Notes under the pieces: generated by a model
What the model was told of the DNA's origin: nothing
Database searches by the model: none
What the model saw: only the letters and a program-made list of their open reading frames with translations
Translations under genes and position numbers: made by a program
Part shown: positions 50,026 through 62,419 of the stretch, one piece after another
Numbering within the stretch: position 1 is the first letter of the stretch
How the letters are laid out: the number at the start of each line of letters is the position of its first letter
From: Polaribacter sp.
GTDB lineage: Bacteria > Bacteroidota > Bacteroidia > Flavobacteriales > Flavobacteriaceae
NCBI RefSeq assembly: GCF_024639685.1
Contig: NZ_JAHEHX010000018.1
Location: 1-64,000 of the forward strand
DNA: 64,000 nucleotides
Direction of reading: 5' to 3'

Positions 50026-50793
50026 TTGTTCGGAATTTGTAATTTAAGTATAGTGCCTTTAAGGGCCGAACCTTCAGATCAATCAGAAATGATTAGTCAA
50101 GTATTGTTTGGTGACTATTTTACAATTATTGAAAAAAATAAATGTTGGAGTAAAATAAAAATGGCTTTCGACCATTTTGAAGGATACATAGATCACAAAC
50201 AATTTGTAGAAATTAGTGAAACGCAGTTTATTGCGCTATCAGAATCTGAGCATACATATGCAGCTGAAATTATAGCGTTTAGCAGCAATACAAACAAAGA
50301 TTTTTTTACGATTCCTTTAGGTGCTCATCTCCCGTATTATGTTAACAAACAATTTCAAATTAATTCAGAGATCTATCATTTTGAGGGTACCGTTTTAAAA
50401 GGCTGTTTACCAAAAACAGAACTCTTACAGAGAGCACATGTCTATTTAAACAGTCCATTTTTATGGGGAGGTAAAACACCTTTTGGTATAGATTGTTCTG
50501 GTTTTACTCAAATGGTCTATAAACTTTGTGGCTACAAGCTATTAAGAAACGCTAAAGAACAGGCTACTCAAGGAGAAGTGTTAAGTTTTATAGAAGAGAG
50601 TGAACCTGGAGATCTTGCGTTTTTTGATAATGAAGATGGTGAAATTATTCATGTAGGTATTATTTTAAACAACTACACAATAATACATGCACATGGTAAG
50701 GTAAGAATAGATACTTTAGACCATAGTGGTATCTATAATTCAGATCTACAAAAACATACGCACAAACTTAGAGTTATTAAAAAAATAATCTAA
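50026..50793 (+). CDS. C40 family (NlpC/P60) peptidase with SH3-like domains
   Basis: 255 residues from a TTG start (FGICNLSIVPLRAEPSDQSEM is where homologous proteins begin). Residues 1-120 are two bacterial SH3-type domains for wall binding. The NlpC/P60 domain has the nucleophile Cys157 in 'GIDCSGFTQMVYKLCG', His209 in 'EIIHVGIIL' and a third polar residue near 'IIHAHGKV'. These enzymes cut the gamma-D-Glu-diaminoacyl bond in wall peptides. No signal peptide is visible, a common state for this family in Bacteroidetes, suggesting turnover of imported muropeptides in the cytoplasm. Confidence 0.88.
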   Translation: MFGICNLSIVPLRAEPSDQSEMISQVLFGDYFTIIEKNKCWSKIKMAFDHFEGYIDHKQFVEISETQFIALSESEHTYAAEIIAFSSNTNKDFFTIPLGAHLPYYVNKQFQINSEIYHFEGTVLKGCLPKTELLQRAHVYLNSPFLWGGKTPFGIDCSGFTQMVYKLCGYKLLRNAKEQATQGEVLSFIEESEPGDLAFFDNEDGEIIHVGIILNNYTIIHAHGKVRIDTLDHSGIYNSDLQKHTHKLRVIKKII

Positions 50794-50830
50794 AAAAAAA
50801 CCGAAATCAAATTGATTTCGGTTTTTTTTT
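50792..50830. terminator. Bidirectional terminator between convergent genes
   Basis: Stem ACCGAAATCAA/TTGATTTCGGT with a one-base loop region, A run on the left and T run on the right. It serves the NlpC/P60 gene on the plus strand and the TPR gene on the minus strand. Confidence 0.85.
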
Positions 50831-50845
50831 AGATATATGAGTAAT

Positions 50846-52222
50846 TTACATTCCTCTCATTTTTTTATAGATAGGTCTTAGCACGTCTGCTTTTTCTTCC
50901 ATTCTTAAAATATCAAAAATATTCAAAAGAGACTTTACTGTATCTGGAGAACGCTTAATATTATCTGCTTTTTCTAGGAAAGGTAATGCTTTTCTGTATA
51001 ACTCTTTTTGCTTTCCTTGCAATTCGTCATACTTCTTAAAATTAGATAAGTTTTCGTTCATTTCGTTTACAATCGCTTGTTCACCAGACAAAATTGCCAC
51101 CGCTAAATTCATGTAAGCATCTCCATATTCAGGATCTAACTCAATAGCTTTTTTATAATATGAAATAGCTTCCTCTGTTTTTTCTTCATTTTGATTTACC
51201 ACTCCTAGGTTAAAGAAAAGTGTAGGGTTTTTTGGATCTAATTCTATAGCTTGCTGCATTAAAGCACCAAACTTTTCCATGTCTTCTAACTTTATGTACA
51301 ATTGCGCTTCATTTAGCAATAAGTTTAAATCTTTTGGATTCGATTTTCTTGCCTCTTTGATAGCAACAATTGCCTCTTCTGTTTTTCCTTGTGCAATTAA
51401 AATATAGCCGATGTTTTTTACAATATCTGACTTTTTAGAAGGTGTAGGTACATTTTCTGGGGTAATGTAATCTCCAGATTTTACCATTAAATCTCTTTGT
51501 GTTTTACCTCCTAAATTTTCTTGAACACCAGTTTCTTTGTTAGTAGCCATATACTGAGTAGTAATACCAGTATACCCTAACGCTAATAACTTATTATAAT
51601 ATTCTAAAGAAGTATCATAATCTTTGCTTAAAGAAGCACTTACAGCTGCGTTATATACAAAAGAAGTATCTGTTGGACTTAACTGATATGTTAGGTAGAA
51701 GTTTTTTGTTGCTACTTCTAAATAATTATGATATTGAAGAGTGGTTTTATAATTTTTATAATTCTTAAGTCCTTCAGCACTTAGTCCTAATAAATCATCA
51801 ATAGTAACGTCATTATATGTTCTATAAAATTCGTCAACTGTTGGTTTTAATTTTAAACCATTATTATAGGCAGTTATGGCTTTTTTAGAAACAAACTGAG
51901 TTAGCTCCGTTACTTTTGTTTTTGCGGCTGAACTGTACTTAGACTTTTTAGTTTTTTGTTCATAATCAAATAAACTATTGTAAGCAGCTACGGCTTTTTC
52001 CACATTTGTTTTACCATATACTTGGCCTTTGAAAAAATAATATTTGGCTTTGTATTTTGCCTCCATAGTATCTTCCATGCTCTCTATAGACTGAATTGCT
52101 GTTCTTGCAGTAGCTACATCATTCTTTTTTAATGCTTTTTCTGCAATTTTTAATTCGTCTTTTTGCGCTGACATACCCATTGTTATTAATCCTAAAGAAA
52201 GCGCTACTAATTGTTTTTTCAT
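50846..52222 (-). CDS. Periplasmic TPR protein
   Basis: 458 residues: signal peptide MKKQLVALSLGLITMGMSAQ and at least five tetratricopeptide repeats, clearest in 'PTLFFNLGVVNQNEEKTEEAISYYKKAIELDPEYGDAYMNLA'-type units near residues 330-375 and 'IGYILIAQGKTEEAIVAIKEARKSNP' near 270. It is 18 bases downstream of gyrA, in the same direction, as in other Flavobacteriaceae. A protein-binding scaffold; partner unknown. Confidence 0.85.
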   Translation of the reverse strand: MKKQLVALSLGLITMGMSAQKDELKIAEKALKKNDVATARTAIQSIESMEDTMEAKYKAKYYFFKGQVYGKTNVEKAVAAYNSLFDYEQKTKKSKYSSAAKTKVTELTQFVSKKAITAYNNGLKLKPTVDEFYRTYNDVTIDDLLGLSAEGLKNYKNYKTTLQYHNYLEVATKNFYLTYQLSPTDTSFVYNAAVSASLSKDYDTSLEYYNKLLALGYTGITTQYMATNKETGVQENLGGKTQRDLMVKSGDYITPENVPTPSKKSDIVKNIGYILIAQGKTEEAIVAIKEARKSNPKDLNLLLNEAQLYIKLEDMEKFGALMQQAIELDPKNPTLFFNLGVVNQNEEKTEEAISYYKKAIELDPEYGDAYMNLAVAILSGEQAIVNEMNENLSNFKKYDELQGKQKELYRKALPFLEKADNIKRSPDTVKSLLNIFDILRMEEKADVLRPIYKKMRGM

Positions 52223-52240
52223 TTTTATTCTAAATTTGAT

Positions 52241-54763
52241 TTATTTTTCTTCTTGGTGTTCACTTGTATTATTGTCAATATCTGTGCCATCTTTTGTTTC
52301 TTCTAAAGATTCGTCTTCAGTTTCTTCCTCATGAACCACTTTTGCAACAGCAGCAATACTGTCATCATCTTTAATATTAATTAAACGAACACCTTGTGTT
52401 GCACGTCCCATAACTCTTAAGTCTTCTACAGCCATTCTTATAACAAGACCAGATTTATTAATAATCATTAAATCGTTAGAGTCGTCTACGTTCTTAATAG
52501 CTACTAAATTACCTGTTTTCTCTGAGATATTTAGTGTTTTTACACCTTTACCACCTCTGTTTGTAATTCTATAATCTTCTAAGCTAGATCTTTTACCATA
52601 TCCTTTTTCAGAAACTACAAGAATATTACTTTCCATATCATTTACAGCAACCATTCCAATTACCTCATCATTTTCATGCTGTAGCGTAATTCCTCTAACA
52701 CCAGAAGCTGTTCTACCCATTGGTCTTGTTTTAGCTTCTTCAAATCGGATTGACTTACCAGATGCCAAAGCAAGCATTACTTGACTATCTCCAGTAGTTA
52801 ATTTTGCCTCTAAAAGTTCGTCACCTTCTTTAATCGTAATTGCGTTAATTCCGTTTGTTCTAGGACGAGAGTATTGCTCTAAAGAGGTCTTTTTAACTTG
52901 ACCTTTTTTAGTAGCCATAATTACATAATGACTATTGATGTATTCTTCGTCTTTTAAATCTTGAGTTACTAAAAAAGCTTTTACAGAATCGTCTTGTTCG
53001 ATGTTAATTAGATTCTGCATTGCTCTACCCTTAGTATTTTTACCTCCTTCAGGAATTTCATAAACACGCATCCAAAATACCTTTCCTTTCTGAGTAAAAA
53101 ACATCATGTATTGATGGTTAGTACCAACAAATAAATGTTCTAAAAAGTCTTCATTCCTAGTAGTAGCTCCTTTTTGCCCTCTACCTCCTCTATTTTGAAC
53201 CTTATATTCATCTAAATTAGTACGTTTTAAATACCCAGCATTAGAAATGGTAACTACTACTTTGGTATCTGGAATCATGTCCTCGATACGCATATCCCCT
53301 CCTGCATACTCTATGATAGATCTTCTTTCGTCTCCATATTTTTCTTTGATATGTAACAACTCATCAGTAATAATTTGATAACGTCTTGGCTCGTTTGCTA
53401 AAATATCTTTTAAATCAGCAATAGTAAGCATAATATCATCGAATTCTGCTCTTAATTTATCTTGCTCTAAACCTGTTAATTGACGCAGACGCATTTCTAC
53501 GATTGCTTTTGCCTGAATTTCTGTTAACTCAAAACGCTCAATTAAACTTGCTCTAGCTTCATCTGCATTAGAAGATGCTCTTATAATTTTAATTACTTCA
53601 TCTATGTTATCAGATGCTATAATTAAACCTTCTAAGATATGTGCTCTAGCTTCTGCTCTCTTTAATTCATATTTTGTTCTTCGAACAACTACTTCATGTC
53701 TGTGTTCTACAAAATAGTGAATAAGTTGTTTTAAATTTAATTGCTCTGGTCTACCATTTACTAATGCAATATTATTTACACTAAATGATGTTTGTAACTG
53801 AGTATATTTAAATAATTTATTTAAAACGATATTTGGAATTGCATCTCGTTTTAAAACGTAAACAATTCGCATACCATTCCTATCAGACTCATCTCTAATA
53901 TTAGCAATACCAGATATTTTCTTTTCATTCACCAAGTCAGCAGTTTTCTTAATCATATCTGCTTTATTTACTTGATATGGAATTTCAGTAACAATAATAC
54001 ACTCACGCCCTTTAACTTCTTCAATCACAGCTTTTGCACGCATTACAATACGTCCACGACCTGTATGAAAAGCATCTCTTACACCATCATAGCCATAAAT
54101 AATACCACCAGTAGGAAAATCAGGTGCAGTTACATGTTGCATTAATTCATCAATCTCAATATCTCTATTTTCTATGTAAGCAACAGTTCCATTAATAACT
54201 TCTGTTAAGTTATGTGGTGCCATATTTGTAGCCATACCTACTGCTATACCAGAAGCTCCATTTACCAATAAATTAGGTATACGAGTTGGCAATACAATTG
54301 GTTCTTGTAAAGTATCATCAAAATTTAAAGAATGATCTACAGTATCTTTTTCGATATCTGCTAACATATCTTCTGATATTTTTTGCATTCTAACCTCTGT
54401 ATAACGCATTGCAGCAGGAGAATCCCCATCAACAGAACCAAAGTTTCCTTGCCCATCTACCATCATGTAACGTACACTCCAGTCCTGTGCCATTCTTACC
54501 ATAGAATCATAAACAGAAGTATCTCCATGTGGATGATACTTACCCAAAACCTCACCTACAATTCTTGCTGACTTTTTATAAGCTCCTGTAGCTTTAATTC
54601 CTAATTCGTGCATTCCATATAACACTCTTCTATGAACAGGTTTTAAACCATCACGCACATCTGGTAGTGCTCTAGATACAATTACAGACATTGAGTAATC
54701 AATGTATGCAGACTTCATTTGTTCTTCAATGTTAATTGGAATTAACTTTTCGCCTTCTGCCAT
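52241..54763 (-). CDS. gyrA: DNA gyrase subunit A
   Basis: 840 residues. Opens '[41 protein letters not shown]'-like family sequence (first blocks seen at residues 8-47). '[10 protein letters not shown]' places the DNA-cleaving Tyr at 121. The quinolone-determining stretch '[17 protein letters not shown]' (77-93) looks wild type for the group. Six beta-pinwheel repeats follow, with the GyrA box '[10 protein letters not shown]' near 520. The acidic C-terminal tail is long ([17 protein letters not shown]). Forms A2B2 with GyrB to introduce negative supercoils. Confidence 0.97.
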   Translation of the reverse strand: MAEGEKLIPINIEEQMKSAYIDYSMSVIVSRALPDVRDGLKPVHRRVLYGMHELGIKATGAYKKSARIVGEVLGKYHPHGDTSVYDSMVRMAQDWSVRYMMVDGQGNFGSVDGDSPAAMRYTEVRMQKISEDMLADIEKDTVDHSLNFDDTLQEPIVLPTRIPNLLVNGASGIAVGMATNMAPHNLTEVINGTVAYIENRDIEIDELMQHVTAPDFPTGGIIYGYDGVRDAFHTGRGRIVMRAKAVIEEVKGRECIIVTEIPYQVNKADMIKKTADLVNEKKISGIANIRDESDRNGMRIVYVLKRDAIPNIVLNKLFKYTQLQTSFSVNNIALVNGRPEQLNLKQLIHYFVEHRHEVVVRRTKYELKRAEARAHILEGLIIASDNIDEVIKIIRASSNADEARASLIERFELTEIQAKAIVEMRLRQLTGLEQDKLRAEFDDIMLTIADLKDILANEPRRYQIITDELLHIKEKYGDERRSIIEYAGGDMRIEDMIPDTKVVVTISNAGYLKRTNLDEYKVQNRGGRGQKGATTRNEDFLEHLFVGTNHQYMMFFTQKGKVFWMRVYEIPEGGKNTKGRAMQNLINIEQDDSVKAFLVTQDLKDEEYINSHYVIMATKKGQVKKTSLEQYSRPRTNGINAITIKEGDELLEAKLTTGDSQVMLALASGKSIRFEEAKTRPMGRTASGVRGITLQHENDEVIGMVAVNDMESNILVVSEKGYGKRSSLEDYRITNRGGKGVKTLNISEKTGNLVAIKNVDDSNDLMIINKSGLVIRMAVEDLRVMGRATQGVRLINIKDDDSIAAVAKVVHEEETEDESLEETKDGTDIDNNTSEHQEEK

Positions 54764-54959
54764 ATATATTTTATTATTATTTAATCAAAAATTTAAAACA
54801 AGGCAAGATACTGTTTCTAATGTTTTTTACAAAGATTATAACGTTTGTAAACCTTCATAGTTATCAACATTTTTTGATAATTTTTAACAGTATTATACTT
54901 GTTTGATTTCCATTTGTTTTTTACCTTGTAGTGGTAGTCAAACTGTCAGTTTAAAAGTA

Positions 54960-54976
54960 TTGGCATCTTTTTTGTA
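54960..54976 (+). promoter_or_regulatory. Candidate sigma-54-type -24/-12 element upstream of clpC
   Basis: TTGGCA, a 6-base spacer and TTGTA lie 59 bases before the clpC start. Spacing equals the -24/-12 arrangement, with GT instead of GC at -12. The rest of the 271-base gap to gyrA holds no gene; the gyrA promoter must also be here but is not evident. Confidence 0.3.
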
Positions 54977-55034
54977 CTAATGACGAAAAAAAAGGACTAA
55001 ATTTACAACACATCAATTTTAGATAGAAAGAAAT

Positions 55035-57593
55035 ATGGACGATAATTTTTCACCAAAGGTTAGAGATGTAATCACTTTTAGTAAAGAAGAGGCCTTACGA
55101 TTAGGCCACGAATTTATTGGAACTGAGCACCTTTTACTAGGTTTAATAAGAAAAGGAGAAGGTAAGGCTATAGAGATATTAACAGCTTTTGATGTTGACT
55201 TAACTTTACTAAGAAAAAAACTAGAACAGTTAAACCCTGCCAACCCCACTTTTTTAGAAGATACAAACAAACCAAGTCTTCGATTAACGAGGCAAGCCGA
55301 AAAAGCACTTAAAACCACTTTTTTAGAGGCAAAACTGTACCAAAGTGAAGCAATAGACACCGCTCATCTTTTGCTATGTGTCTTAAGAAACGAAAATGAC
55401 CCTACAACAAAGCTTATTCAGAAGTATCATGTTAATTATGACGAAGCCAAAGCGCTTTATAAACAGTTGCATGTAGATGAACTAGACGATGATTTGCCTA
55501 CAAACCCGATTGCAGAAACATCATCAGATGATGAGTACGCGTCAGAAAAATCGAATCCATTTGAGCAGTCTCAGAAAAGTAAAACAACAAAGAAGTCAAA
55601 AACTCCTGTGTTAGATAATTTTGGAAGAGACCTTACAGATTTAGCAGAAAAAGGAAAATTAGATCCAGTTGTTGGTCGTCAAAAAGAAATAGAACGAGTA
55701 TCTCAAATTTTAAGTCGTAGAAAGAAAAATAATCCGATGCTAATTGGAGAACCTGGAGTTGGTAAATCTGCGATAGCTGAAGGTTTAGCTTTACGAATTG
55801 TAGATCGAAAAGTATCTCGTATTCTATTTGACAAACGAATTGTTTCCCTAGACTTAGCTAGCTTGGTGGCTGGTACAAAATACAGAGGGCAATTTGAAGA
55901 GCGTATTAAAGCGCTTATGAACGAATTAGAGAAAAATGATGATATTATTTTATTCATTGATGAAATTCATACGATTGTTGGTGCTGGTGGCGCTACAGGC
56001 TCTCTAGATGCCTCTAACATGCTAAAACCAGCATTAGCAAGAGGTGAAATACAATGTATTGGAGCAACTACATTAGATGAGTTTAGAACAAATATCGAAA
56101 AAGACGGAGCTTTAGAACGTCGTTTTCAAAAAGTACTCGTAGATCCAACTTCAGTAGAAGAAACAATACAAATATTACAAAATATTAAAAACAAATATGA
56201 AGAACATCATAATGTAGACTTCACAGACAATGCTATTGAAGCGTGTGTTAAGTTAACCAATAGATATATGACTGACAGGTATTTACCTGACAAAGCTATA
56301 GATGCTTTAGATGAGGCCGGATCTCGCATTCATATCACTAATATTGTGGTACCTCAACAAGTATTAGAATTAGAAATGCAACTAGAATTAATTAGGGCTA
56401 ATAAAACGAAGGCGGTTAAAGGACAAAAATATGAAGAGGCCGCAAAATTAAGAGATGATGAAAAAAATATAGAAGCGGCCTTAAATTCTGCACAAAAACA
56501 ATGGGAAGATGATTCCAAATTAAATAAAGAAATCGTTACCGAAGATAATGTTGCAGAAGTTGTTTCAATGATGACAGGTATTCCTGTAAATAGAGTTGCT
56601 GAGGCAGAAAGTCATAAGCTATACGAATTGCCTTCTTTAATTAAAGGAAAAGTTATTGGACAAGACGAAGCTGTTACTAAAGTTGTAAAAGCAATACAAA
56701 GAAATAGAGTGGGCTTAAAGGATCCTAACAAACCAATTGGATCATTTATATTCTTAGGGCAAACTGGTGTTGGTAAAACACAATTGGCCAAAGTATTGGC
56801 TCGTGAATTATTTGATTCTGATGATTCTTTAATTAGAATAGACATGAGCGAGTATATGGAAAAATTTGCTATTTCTAGATTAATTGGAGCTCCTCCTGGA
56901 TACGTTGGTTACGAAGAAGGTGGTCAATTAACAGAAAAGGTTCGCAGAAAACCATATGCAGTAATTCTATTAGATGAAATCGAAAAAGCACATCCAGATG
57001 TGTTTAATATGCTCTTACAGATACTAGATGATGGTCATATTACAGATAGCTTAGGTAGAAAAATCGATTTTAGAAATACGATCATAATTATGACATCTAA
57101 CATAGGTGCCCGTCAATTAAAAGATTTTGGTGGAGGTGTTGGTTTTGGAACAAGCTCAAAGAAAGAGCAAGCAGATGCGCATGCAAAATCTGTTATTGAA
57201 GGTGCTTTAAAAAAATCATTTGCCCCTGAGTTTTTAAATAGAATAGATGACGTAATTGTGTTTAATGCACTAGAAAGAGCAGATATTTATTCTATAATTG
57301 ATATTGAGTTAGATAAGTTGTTACTAAGAATTTCTGATTTAGGCTATACCTTAAAGCTAAGCGATAAAGCAAAAGATTATATAGCAAACAAAGGTTTTGA
57401 TAAAAAATATGGAGCAAGGCCTCTTAAAAGAGCAATACAGAAATACATTGAAGATGCCCTGGCTGAAGAAATTGTAAACTCAAAATTAAATGAAAGAGAT
57501 ACCATTGTTATGGATTTTGATGAAGAGAAGGATGAGTTGACCATAAAAATCAAAAAGAAGAAAAAGCTTCCTGAAACAAAAACAGAGCGTTAA
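55035..57593 (+). CDS. clpC: ATP-dependent Clp protease ATP-binding subunit ClpC
   Basis: 852 residues in the standard order: two Clp_N repeats (1-150), first AAA+ domain with Walker A 'GEPGVGKSA' near 238 and 'ILFIDEIHT', a middle domain with UVR motif '[16 protein letters not shown]' near 465, second AAA+ domain with 'GQTGVGKTQ' near 575 and '[13 protein letters not shown]', and the C-terminal D2-small domain ending '[22 protein letters not shown]'. Unfoldase that feeds substrates to ClpP. Single gene, ended by the hairpin at 57605-57642. Confidence 0.96.
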   Translation: MDDNFSPKVRDVITFSKEEALRLGHEFIGTEHLLLGLIRKGEGKAIEILTAFDVDLTLLRKKLEQLNPANPTFLEDTNKPSLRLTRQAEKALKTTFLEAKLYQSEAIDTAHLLLCVLRNENDPTTKLIQKYHVNYDEAKALYKQLHVDELDDDLPTNPIAETSSDDEYASEKSNPFEQSQKSKTTKKSKTPVLDNFGRDLTDLAEKGKLDPVVGRQKEIERVSQILSRRKKNNPMLIGEPGVGKSAIAEGLALRIVDRKVSRILFDKRIVSLDLASLVAGTKYRGQFEERIKALMNELEKNDDIILFIDEIHTIVGAGGATGSLDASNMLKPALARGEIQCIGATTLDEFRTNIEKDGALERRFQKVLVDPTSVEETIQILQNIKNKYEEHHNVDFTDNAIEACVKLTNRYMTDRYLPDKAIDALDEAGSRIHITNIVVPQQVLELEMQLELIRANKTKAVKGQKYEEAAKLRDDEKNIEAALNSAQKQWEDDSKLNKEIVTEDNVAEVVSMMTGIPVNRVAEAESHKLYELPSLIKGKVIGQDEAVTKVVKAIQRNRVGLKDPNKPIGSFIFLGQTGVGKTQLAKVLARELFDSDDSLIRIDMSEYMEKFAISRLIGAPPGYVGYEEGGQLTEKVRRKPYAVILLDEIEKAHPDVFNMLLQILDDGHITDSLGRKIDFRNTIIIMTSNIGARQLKDFGGGVGFGTSSKKEQADAHAKSVIEGALKKSFAPEFLNRIDDVIVFNALERADIYSIIDIELDKLLLRISDLGYTLKLSDKAKDYIANKGFDKKYGARPLKRAIQKYIEDALAEEIVNSKLNERDTIVMDFDEEKDELTIKIKKKKKLPETKTER

Positions 57594-57604
57594 TTTAACA
57601 GTAA

Positions 57605-57642
57605 TAAAAAATCCCAAACTATAAAAATTTGGGATTTTTTTT
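57605..57642. terminator. Bidirectional terminator between clpC and the DUF3467 gene
   Basis: Perfect 10-bp stem AAATCCCAAA/TTTGGGATTT with flanking A and T runs on either side. Confidence 0.85.
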
Positions 57643-57952
57643 ATGCCTGACCAGTTGGGCCAAAATTCATAGGAATTGGTGGCTGTTCATAATCTTTAAT
57701 ATCTCCATGTTGCTGCTCAAACTTTTTAATATTATCTGCTAAAGCTTTAGACAAACGTTTGGCATGCTGAGGTGTTAAGATTATTCTAGACTTTACTTTT
57801 GCTTTGGGTACACCTGGCATAATATTAATAAAATCTACAATAAATTCTGAAATTGAATGATTTATAATAGCTAAATTAGAGTAAGTCCCCTCTGCTACTT
57901 CTTGGCCTAATTCTATATTTAATTGACCCTCTTTATTTTTATTTTCTTCCAT
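57641..57952 (-). CDS. DUF3467 family protein
   Basis: 103 residues. 'EGTYSNLAIINHSISEFIVDFINIMPGVPKAKVKSRIILTPQHAKRL' in its blocks (for example AEGTYSNLAIINHS and IILTPQHAKRLSKALADNI) is typical of DUF3467, a small alpha/beta family of unknown function found directly downstream of rpoC in Bacteroidetes. Lies 114 bases after rpoC in the same direction, probably on the rpoBC transcript. Confidence 0.9.
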   Translation of the reverse strand: MEENKNKEGQLNIELGQEVAEGTYSNLAIINHSISEFIVDFINIMPGVPKAKVKSRIILTPQHAKRLSKALADNIKKFEQQHGDIKDYEQPPIPMNFGPTGQA

Positions 57953-58066
57953 TAGTTTTAATTATTTGAATAAAAATACAAAAAATAAAAAAGTTGAATT
58001 GAATACTGTAAGGTTTTACAATAAACAATTCAACTTTAAATTTATGAAACGTATTTACGTTTTATA

Positions 58067-61000
58067 TTAGAAACTTTGTTCTATTTCATCTTTTGGTCCA
58101 ACAATTACTTTGTCATATGATCTCATTCCTGTACCTGCTGGTATTTTCTTACCTACAATTACATTCTCTTTTAATCCTTCTAAAGTATCTATTTTACCAC
58201 TAACAGCTGCCTCATTTAATACTTTTGTAGTTTCTTGGAAAGAAGCTGCAGAAATAAATGATTTAGTTTGTAATGATGCTCTTGTTATACCTTGCAAAAC
58301 TTGTTCAGCTGTCGCAGGTCTTGCATCTCTAGCTACAACTAAGTTACTGTCGTTCCTTTTTAATAAAGAATTTTCATCTCTTAATTGACGTGCAGAAATA
58401 ATTTGACCTGGTTTTAGGTTTTCAGAATCTCCAGCATCTTCAACAACTTTCATTCCGTAAATTGCATCGTTTTCTATAATAAAATCATTTTTATGAATCA
58501 GTTGGTTCTCTAAGAATAGAGTATCTCCTGAATCTATAATTTTAACTTTACGCATCATTTGGCGGACAACAACTTCAAAATGTTTGTCGTTAATTTTTAC
58601 ACCTTGTAAACGGTAAACCTCTTGAATTTCATTTACTAAGTATTCTTGTACTGCAGATGGTCCTTTAATTCTTAAAATATCAGAAGGTGTAGTTGCACCA
58701 TCAGATAATGGCATACCAGCTTTAATAAAGTCATTTTCTTGAACTAAAATCTGATTAGAAAGCTTTACTAAATACTTACTAATATCTCCAGTCTTAGACT
58801 CTACAATAATTTCTCTATTACCTCTTTTAATTTTTCCGAAAGAAACAACACCATCAATTTCTGAAACTACAGATGGATTAGAAGGATTACGTGCTTCAAA
58901 TAATTCTGTTACACGCGGTAAACCTCCTGTAATATCACCTGCTTTTCCAGATTTTCTTGGAATTTTTACTAATGTTTTTCCACTTTCAACAACATCTCCA
59001 TTATCTACCATTAAGTGTGCACCTACTGGTAAACTATAAGAACGTAATGTATTACCATCATTATCCTCAATTATTAAAGAAGCAATGATTTTTTTGTTCT
59101 TAGAATCCGTAATTACTTTTTCTTGGAAACCAGTTTGTTCATCAATTTCTACAGCATAGTTCATACCTTGCTCTAAATTGTCGAACTTCACTTTACCAGC
59201 AAATTCAGAAACAATTACACCGTTAAATGGATCCCATTGTACAATAACATCTCCTTTTTTAATTGACTTTCTATCTTTATCAAAAATGATAGAACCATAA
59301 GGTAAAATATTTGTACTCTGAGTAATATCTGTTTTCTTATCAATAATTTTAATTTCAGCAGTTCTCGATATTACGATATCTACTTCTTTACCATCATTGT
59401 CTTTACCAACTACAGTTCTTAAATCATCGATAACTACTTTACCATCAAATTTAGCAACTAGTTTATTTTCTTCAGAAATGTTTCCGGCAACTCCACCAAC
59501 GTGGAATGTACGTAATGTTAACTGTGTACCTGGCTCACCAATAGATTGTGCTGCAATTACACCAACAGCTTCCCCAATTTGCACTTTATTACGTGTAGAT
59601 AAACTTAACCCGTAACATTTTGCACATATACCTCTAGAAGATTCACAAGTTAATGCAGATCTTACTTCTACAGAATCAATACCTGATTCTTGAACAGCGT
59701 CAGCTAATTGAGAAGTAATTGATTGATTTGCTTCTAATAAAAGTTCTTCTGTAACTGGATGATATACATTATTTAAAGAAATACGGCCTTCTATTCTATC
59801 TGATAGAGATTCAACAATCTCTTCGTTTTTCTTTAATGGAGTAACTTCTAAACCTCTTAATGTACCACAATCTTCTTCATTAATAATAACGTCTTGAGAA
59901 ACATCGACTAATCTACGTGTTAAATAACCAGCATCTGCCGTTTTTAATGCGGTATCTGCTAATCCTTTACGAGCACCGTGAGTTGAGATAAAGTATTCAA
60001 GAATTGATAATCCTTCTTTAAAGTTAGAAAGAATTGGATTCTCGATAATCTCTCCACCACCAGCGGTAGATTTTTTAGGTTTTGCCATTAATCCACGCAT
60101 ACCAGTTAACTGACGAATCTGTTCTTTAGATCCACGAGCTCCAGAATCAAGCATCATATATACTGAGTTGAATCCTTGTTGGTCTTCACGTAAATTTTTC
60201 ATTGATAATTCAGTTAATCTGTTGTTGGTAGAACCCCAAACATCAATTACCTGATTATAACGCTCTTTTTGCGTTAACATACCCATATTATAGTTTCCTA
60301 CAATACCATCTACTTCTTTGTTTGCTTCATCAATCATAGATTGCTTTTCTTTAGGGATAATGATATCACCTAATGAGAAAGATAGTCCACCTTGGAATGC
60401 AAACTTATAACCCATATTCTTAATTTCATCTAAGAAAGCACCTGTTGTAGGGATATCTGTAGCTTTTAAAATACCACCGATAATTCCACGTAAGTTTTTC
60501 TTAGTTAAAACCTCATTAATATACCCAGCTGCAGCAGGAACTTTTTCATTAAATAAAACTCTACCTACTGTAGTTTTAATAATTTTAGTTACCTGTTCTC
60601 CGTTTTCATCAATATCTTGAGTTCTAACGTTTATAGATGCATTTAAGTCTACTTTTTCTTCATTAAAAGCTATCGTAACTTCTTCTGGAGAATAGAAAGT
60701 TAATCCTTCTCCTTTAATTGGCACTTCTGGAGTAGAGATTCTTTCTTTTGTCATATAATATAATCCAAGTACCATATCCTGAGAAGGTACAGTAACTGGA
60801 GCACCATTTGCAGGATTTAAGATATTATGAGAAGCTAACATTAATAGTTGTGCTTCTAAAATAGCTTCTGGTCCTAATGGTAAGTGAACAGCCATTTGAT
60901 CTCCATCAAAATCCGCATTAAATGCAGAACATGCTAATGGATGTAATTGTATTGCTTTACCCTCAATTAATTTTGGTTGAAAAGCCTGAATACCAAGTCT

Positions 61001-62341
61001 GTGTAAAGTAGGAGCCCTGTTTAATAAAACTGGATGACCTTTAATTACATTTTCTAAGATATCCCAAACAACTGGTTCTTTTCTGTCGATTATTTTCTTG
61101 GCAGATTTAACTGTTTTTACAATTCCTCTTTCAATTAATTTTCTAATTACAAAAGGCTTGTAAAGTTCAGCTGCCATATCTTTTGGCAATCCACATTCAG
61201 ACAATTTCATTTCTGGTCCAACAACAATTACAGAACGTGCAGAATAATCAACACGCTTTCCTAATAAATTCTGACGGAAACGTCCTTGTTTACCTTTTAA
61301 TGAATCTGATAAAGATTTTAAAGGTCTGTTAGATTCAGTTTTTACTGCAGATGATTTTCGTGTGTTATCAAATAATGAATCTACAGATTCTTGTAACATA
61401 CGTTTTTCATTACGTAAAATAACTTCTGGAGCTTTTATTTCAACTAATCTTTTTAAACGATTGTTCCTAATAATAACTCTTCTATATAAATCATTTAAAT
61501 CTGAAGTTGCAAAACGTCCTCCGTCTAGTGGAACTAAAGGTCTTAATTCTGGTGGTATAACCGGAATTGCCTTCATAATCATCCATTCTGGATTGTTTTC
61601 TCTATTCTTCTGAGAATCTCTAAATGCTTCAACAACATTTAAACGTTTTAATGCTTCTGTTTTTCTCTGCTTAGAAGTTTCAGTATTAGCCTTATGTCTT
61701 AGTTGAAATGATAATTCATCTAAATCAATTCTAGCTAATAAATCAATTAAACATTCAGCACCCATTTTAGCGATAAACTTGTTTGGGTCTGAATCATCTA
61801 AATATTGATTTTCTTGTGGTAACTCATCAGCAATATCTAAATATTCTTCTTCAGTTAAGAAATCCATTTTTTGTAATGGCTCTCCTTCCACATTTTTTGC
61901 TATACCTGGTTGAATTACTACGTATCTTTCGTAGTAAATAATCATATCTAACTTTTTAGATGGCAAACCTAAAAGGTATCCCATTTTGTTAGGTAATGAT
62001 CTAAAGTACCAAATATGAGCAACAGGAACTACCAAATTGATATGCCCTACTCTATCTCTACGTACTTTCTTTTCTGTTACTTCTACACCACATCTATCAC
62101 AAACAATACCTTTGTAACGTATTCTTTTGTACTTTCCACAAGCACATTCATAATCCTTTACAGGGCCAAAAATACGCTCACAAAATAAACCATCTCTTTC
62201 TGGTTTGTGTGTACGATAATTTATAGTTTCTGGCTTTAGTACTTCACCTTTAGAAACTTCTAGAATAGCTTCTGGTGATGATAAACCAATTGAAATTTTG
62301 TTAAACTTTTTTACAGTGTACTTTTCTTGTTTTCTTGCCAT
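58067..62341 (-). CDS. rpoC: RNA polymerase subunit beta'
   Basis: 1424 residues, full length. The N-terminal zinc site '[20 protein letters not shown]' lies near residue 66. The catalytic '[12 protein letters not shown]' motif with its three Mg-binding Asp is near 470. The second zinc site '[13 protein letters not shown]' is near 890, and the trigger loop '[22 protein letters not shown]' follows it. Largest subunit of the core enzyme with the active site. Downstream of rpoB in the same direction, with 78 bases between. Confidence 0.98.
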   Translation of the reverse strand: MARKQEKYTVKKFNKISIGLSSPEAILEVSKGEVLKPETINYRTHKPERDGLFCERIFGPVKDYECACGKYKRIRYKGIVCDRCGVEVTEKKVRRDRVGHINLVVPVAHIWYFRSLPNKMGYLLGLPSKKLDMIIYYERYVVIQPGIAKNVEGEPLQKMDFLTEEEYLDIADELPQENQYLDDSDPNKFIAKMGAECLIDLLARIDLDELSFQLRHKANTETSKQRKTEALKRLNVVEAFRDSQKNRENNPEWMIMKAIPVIPPELRPLVPLDGGRFATSDLNDLYRRVIIRNNRLKRLVEIKAPEVILRNEKRMLQESVDSLFDNTRKSSAVKTESNRPLKSLSDSLKGKQGRFRQNLLGKRVDYSARSVIVVGPEMKLSECGLPKDMAAELYKPFVIRKLIERGIVKTVKSAKKIIDRKEPVVWDILENVIKGHPVLLNRAPTLHRLGIQAFQPKLIEGKAIQLHPLACSAFNADFDGDQMAVHLPLGPEAILEAQLLMLASHNILNPANGAPVTVPSQDMVLGLYYMTKERISTPEVPIKGEGLTFYSPEEVTIAFNEEKVDLNASINVRTQDIDENGEQVTKIIKTTVGRVLFNEKVPAAAGYINEVLTKKNLRGIIGGILKATDIPTTGAFLDEIKNMGYKFAFQGGLSFSLGDIIIPKEKQSMIDEANKEVDGIVGNYNMGMLTQKERYNQVIDVWGSTNNRLTELSMKNLREDQQGFNSVYMMLDSGARGSKEQIRQLTGMRGLMAKPKKSTAGGGEIIENPILSNFKEGLSILEYFISTHGARKGLADTALKTADAGYLTRRLVDVSQDVIINEEDCGTLRGLEVTPLKKNEEIVESLSDRIEGRISLNNVYHPVTEELLLEANQSITSQLADAVQESGIDSVEVRSALTCESSRGICAKCYGLSLSTRNKVQIGEAVGVIAAQSIGEPGTQLTLRTFHVGGVAGNISEENKLVAKFDGKVVIDDLRTVVGKDNDGKEVDIVISRTAEIKIIDKKTDITQSTNILPYGSIIFDKDRKSIKKGDVIVQWDPFNGVIVSEFAGKVKFDNLEQGMNYAVEIDEQTGFQEKVITDSKNKKIIASLIIEDNDGNTLRSYSLPVGAHLMVDNGDVVESGKTLVKIPRKSGKAGDITGGLPRVTELFEARNPSNPSVVSEIDGVVSFGKIKRGNREIIVESKTGDISKYLVKLSNQILVQENDFIKAGMPLSDGATTPSDILRIKGPSAVQEYLVNEIQEVYRLQGVKINDKHFEVVVRQMMRKVKIIDSGDTLFLENQLIHKNDFIIENDAIYGMKVVEDAGDSENLKPGQIISARQLRDENSLLKRNDSNLVVARDARPATAEQVLQGITRASLQTKSFISAASFQETTKVLNEAAVSGKIDTLEGLKENVIVGKKIPAGTGMRSYDKVIVGPKDEIEQSF

Positions 62342-62375
62342 GTCTTTTAATAAGTATTCAGTTGGCAGTATTCAG

Positions 62376-62416
62376 TTTTCAGTAACAAAATGCTACTAAA
62401 AACTGGTTACTGAAAA
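62376..62416. repeat. Inverted repeat in the rpoB-rpoC spacer
   Basis: Perfect 11-bp arms TTTTCAGTAAC and GTTACTGAAAA around a 19-base centre, with extra direct 'TTCAGT' copies on the left (62358-62376). No T run follows, so it is not a standard terminator. It resembles dispersed 'cagttttcagt' intergenic repeats of Flavobacteria, or an RNA processing hairpin. Confidence 0.5.
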
Positions 62417-62419
62417 AAT

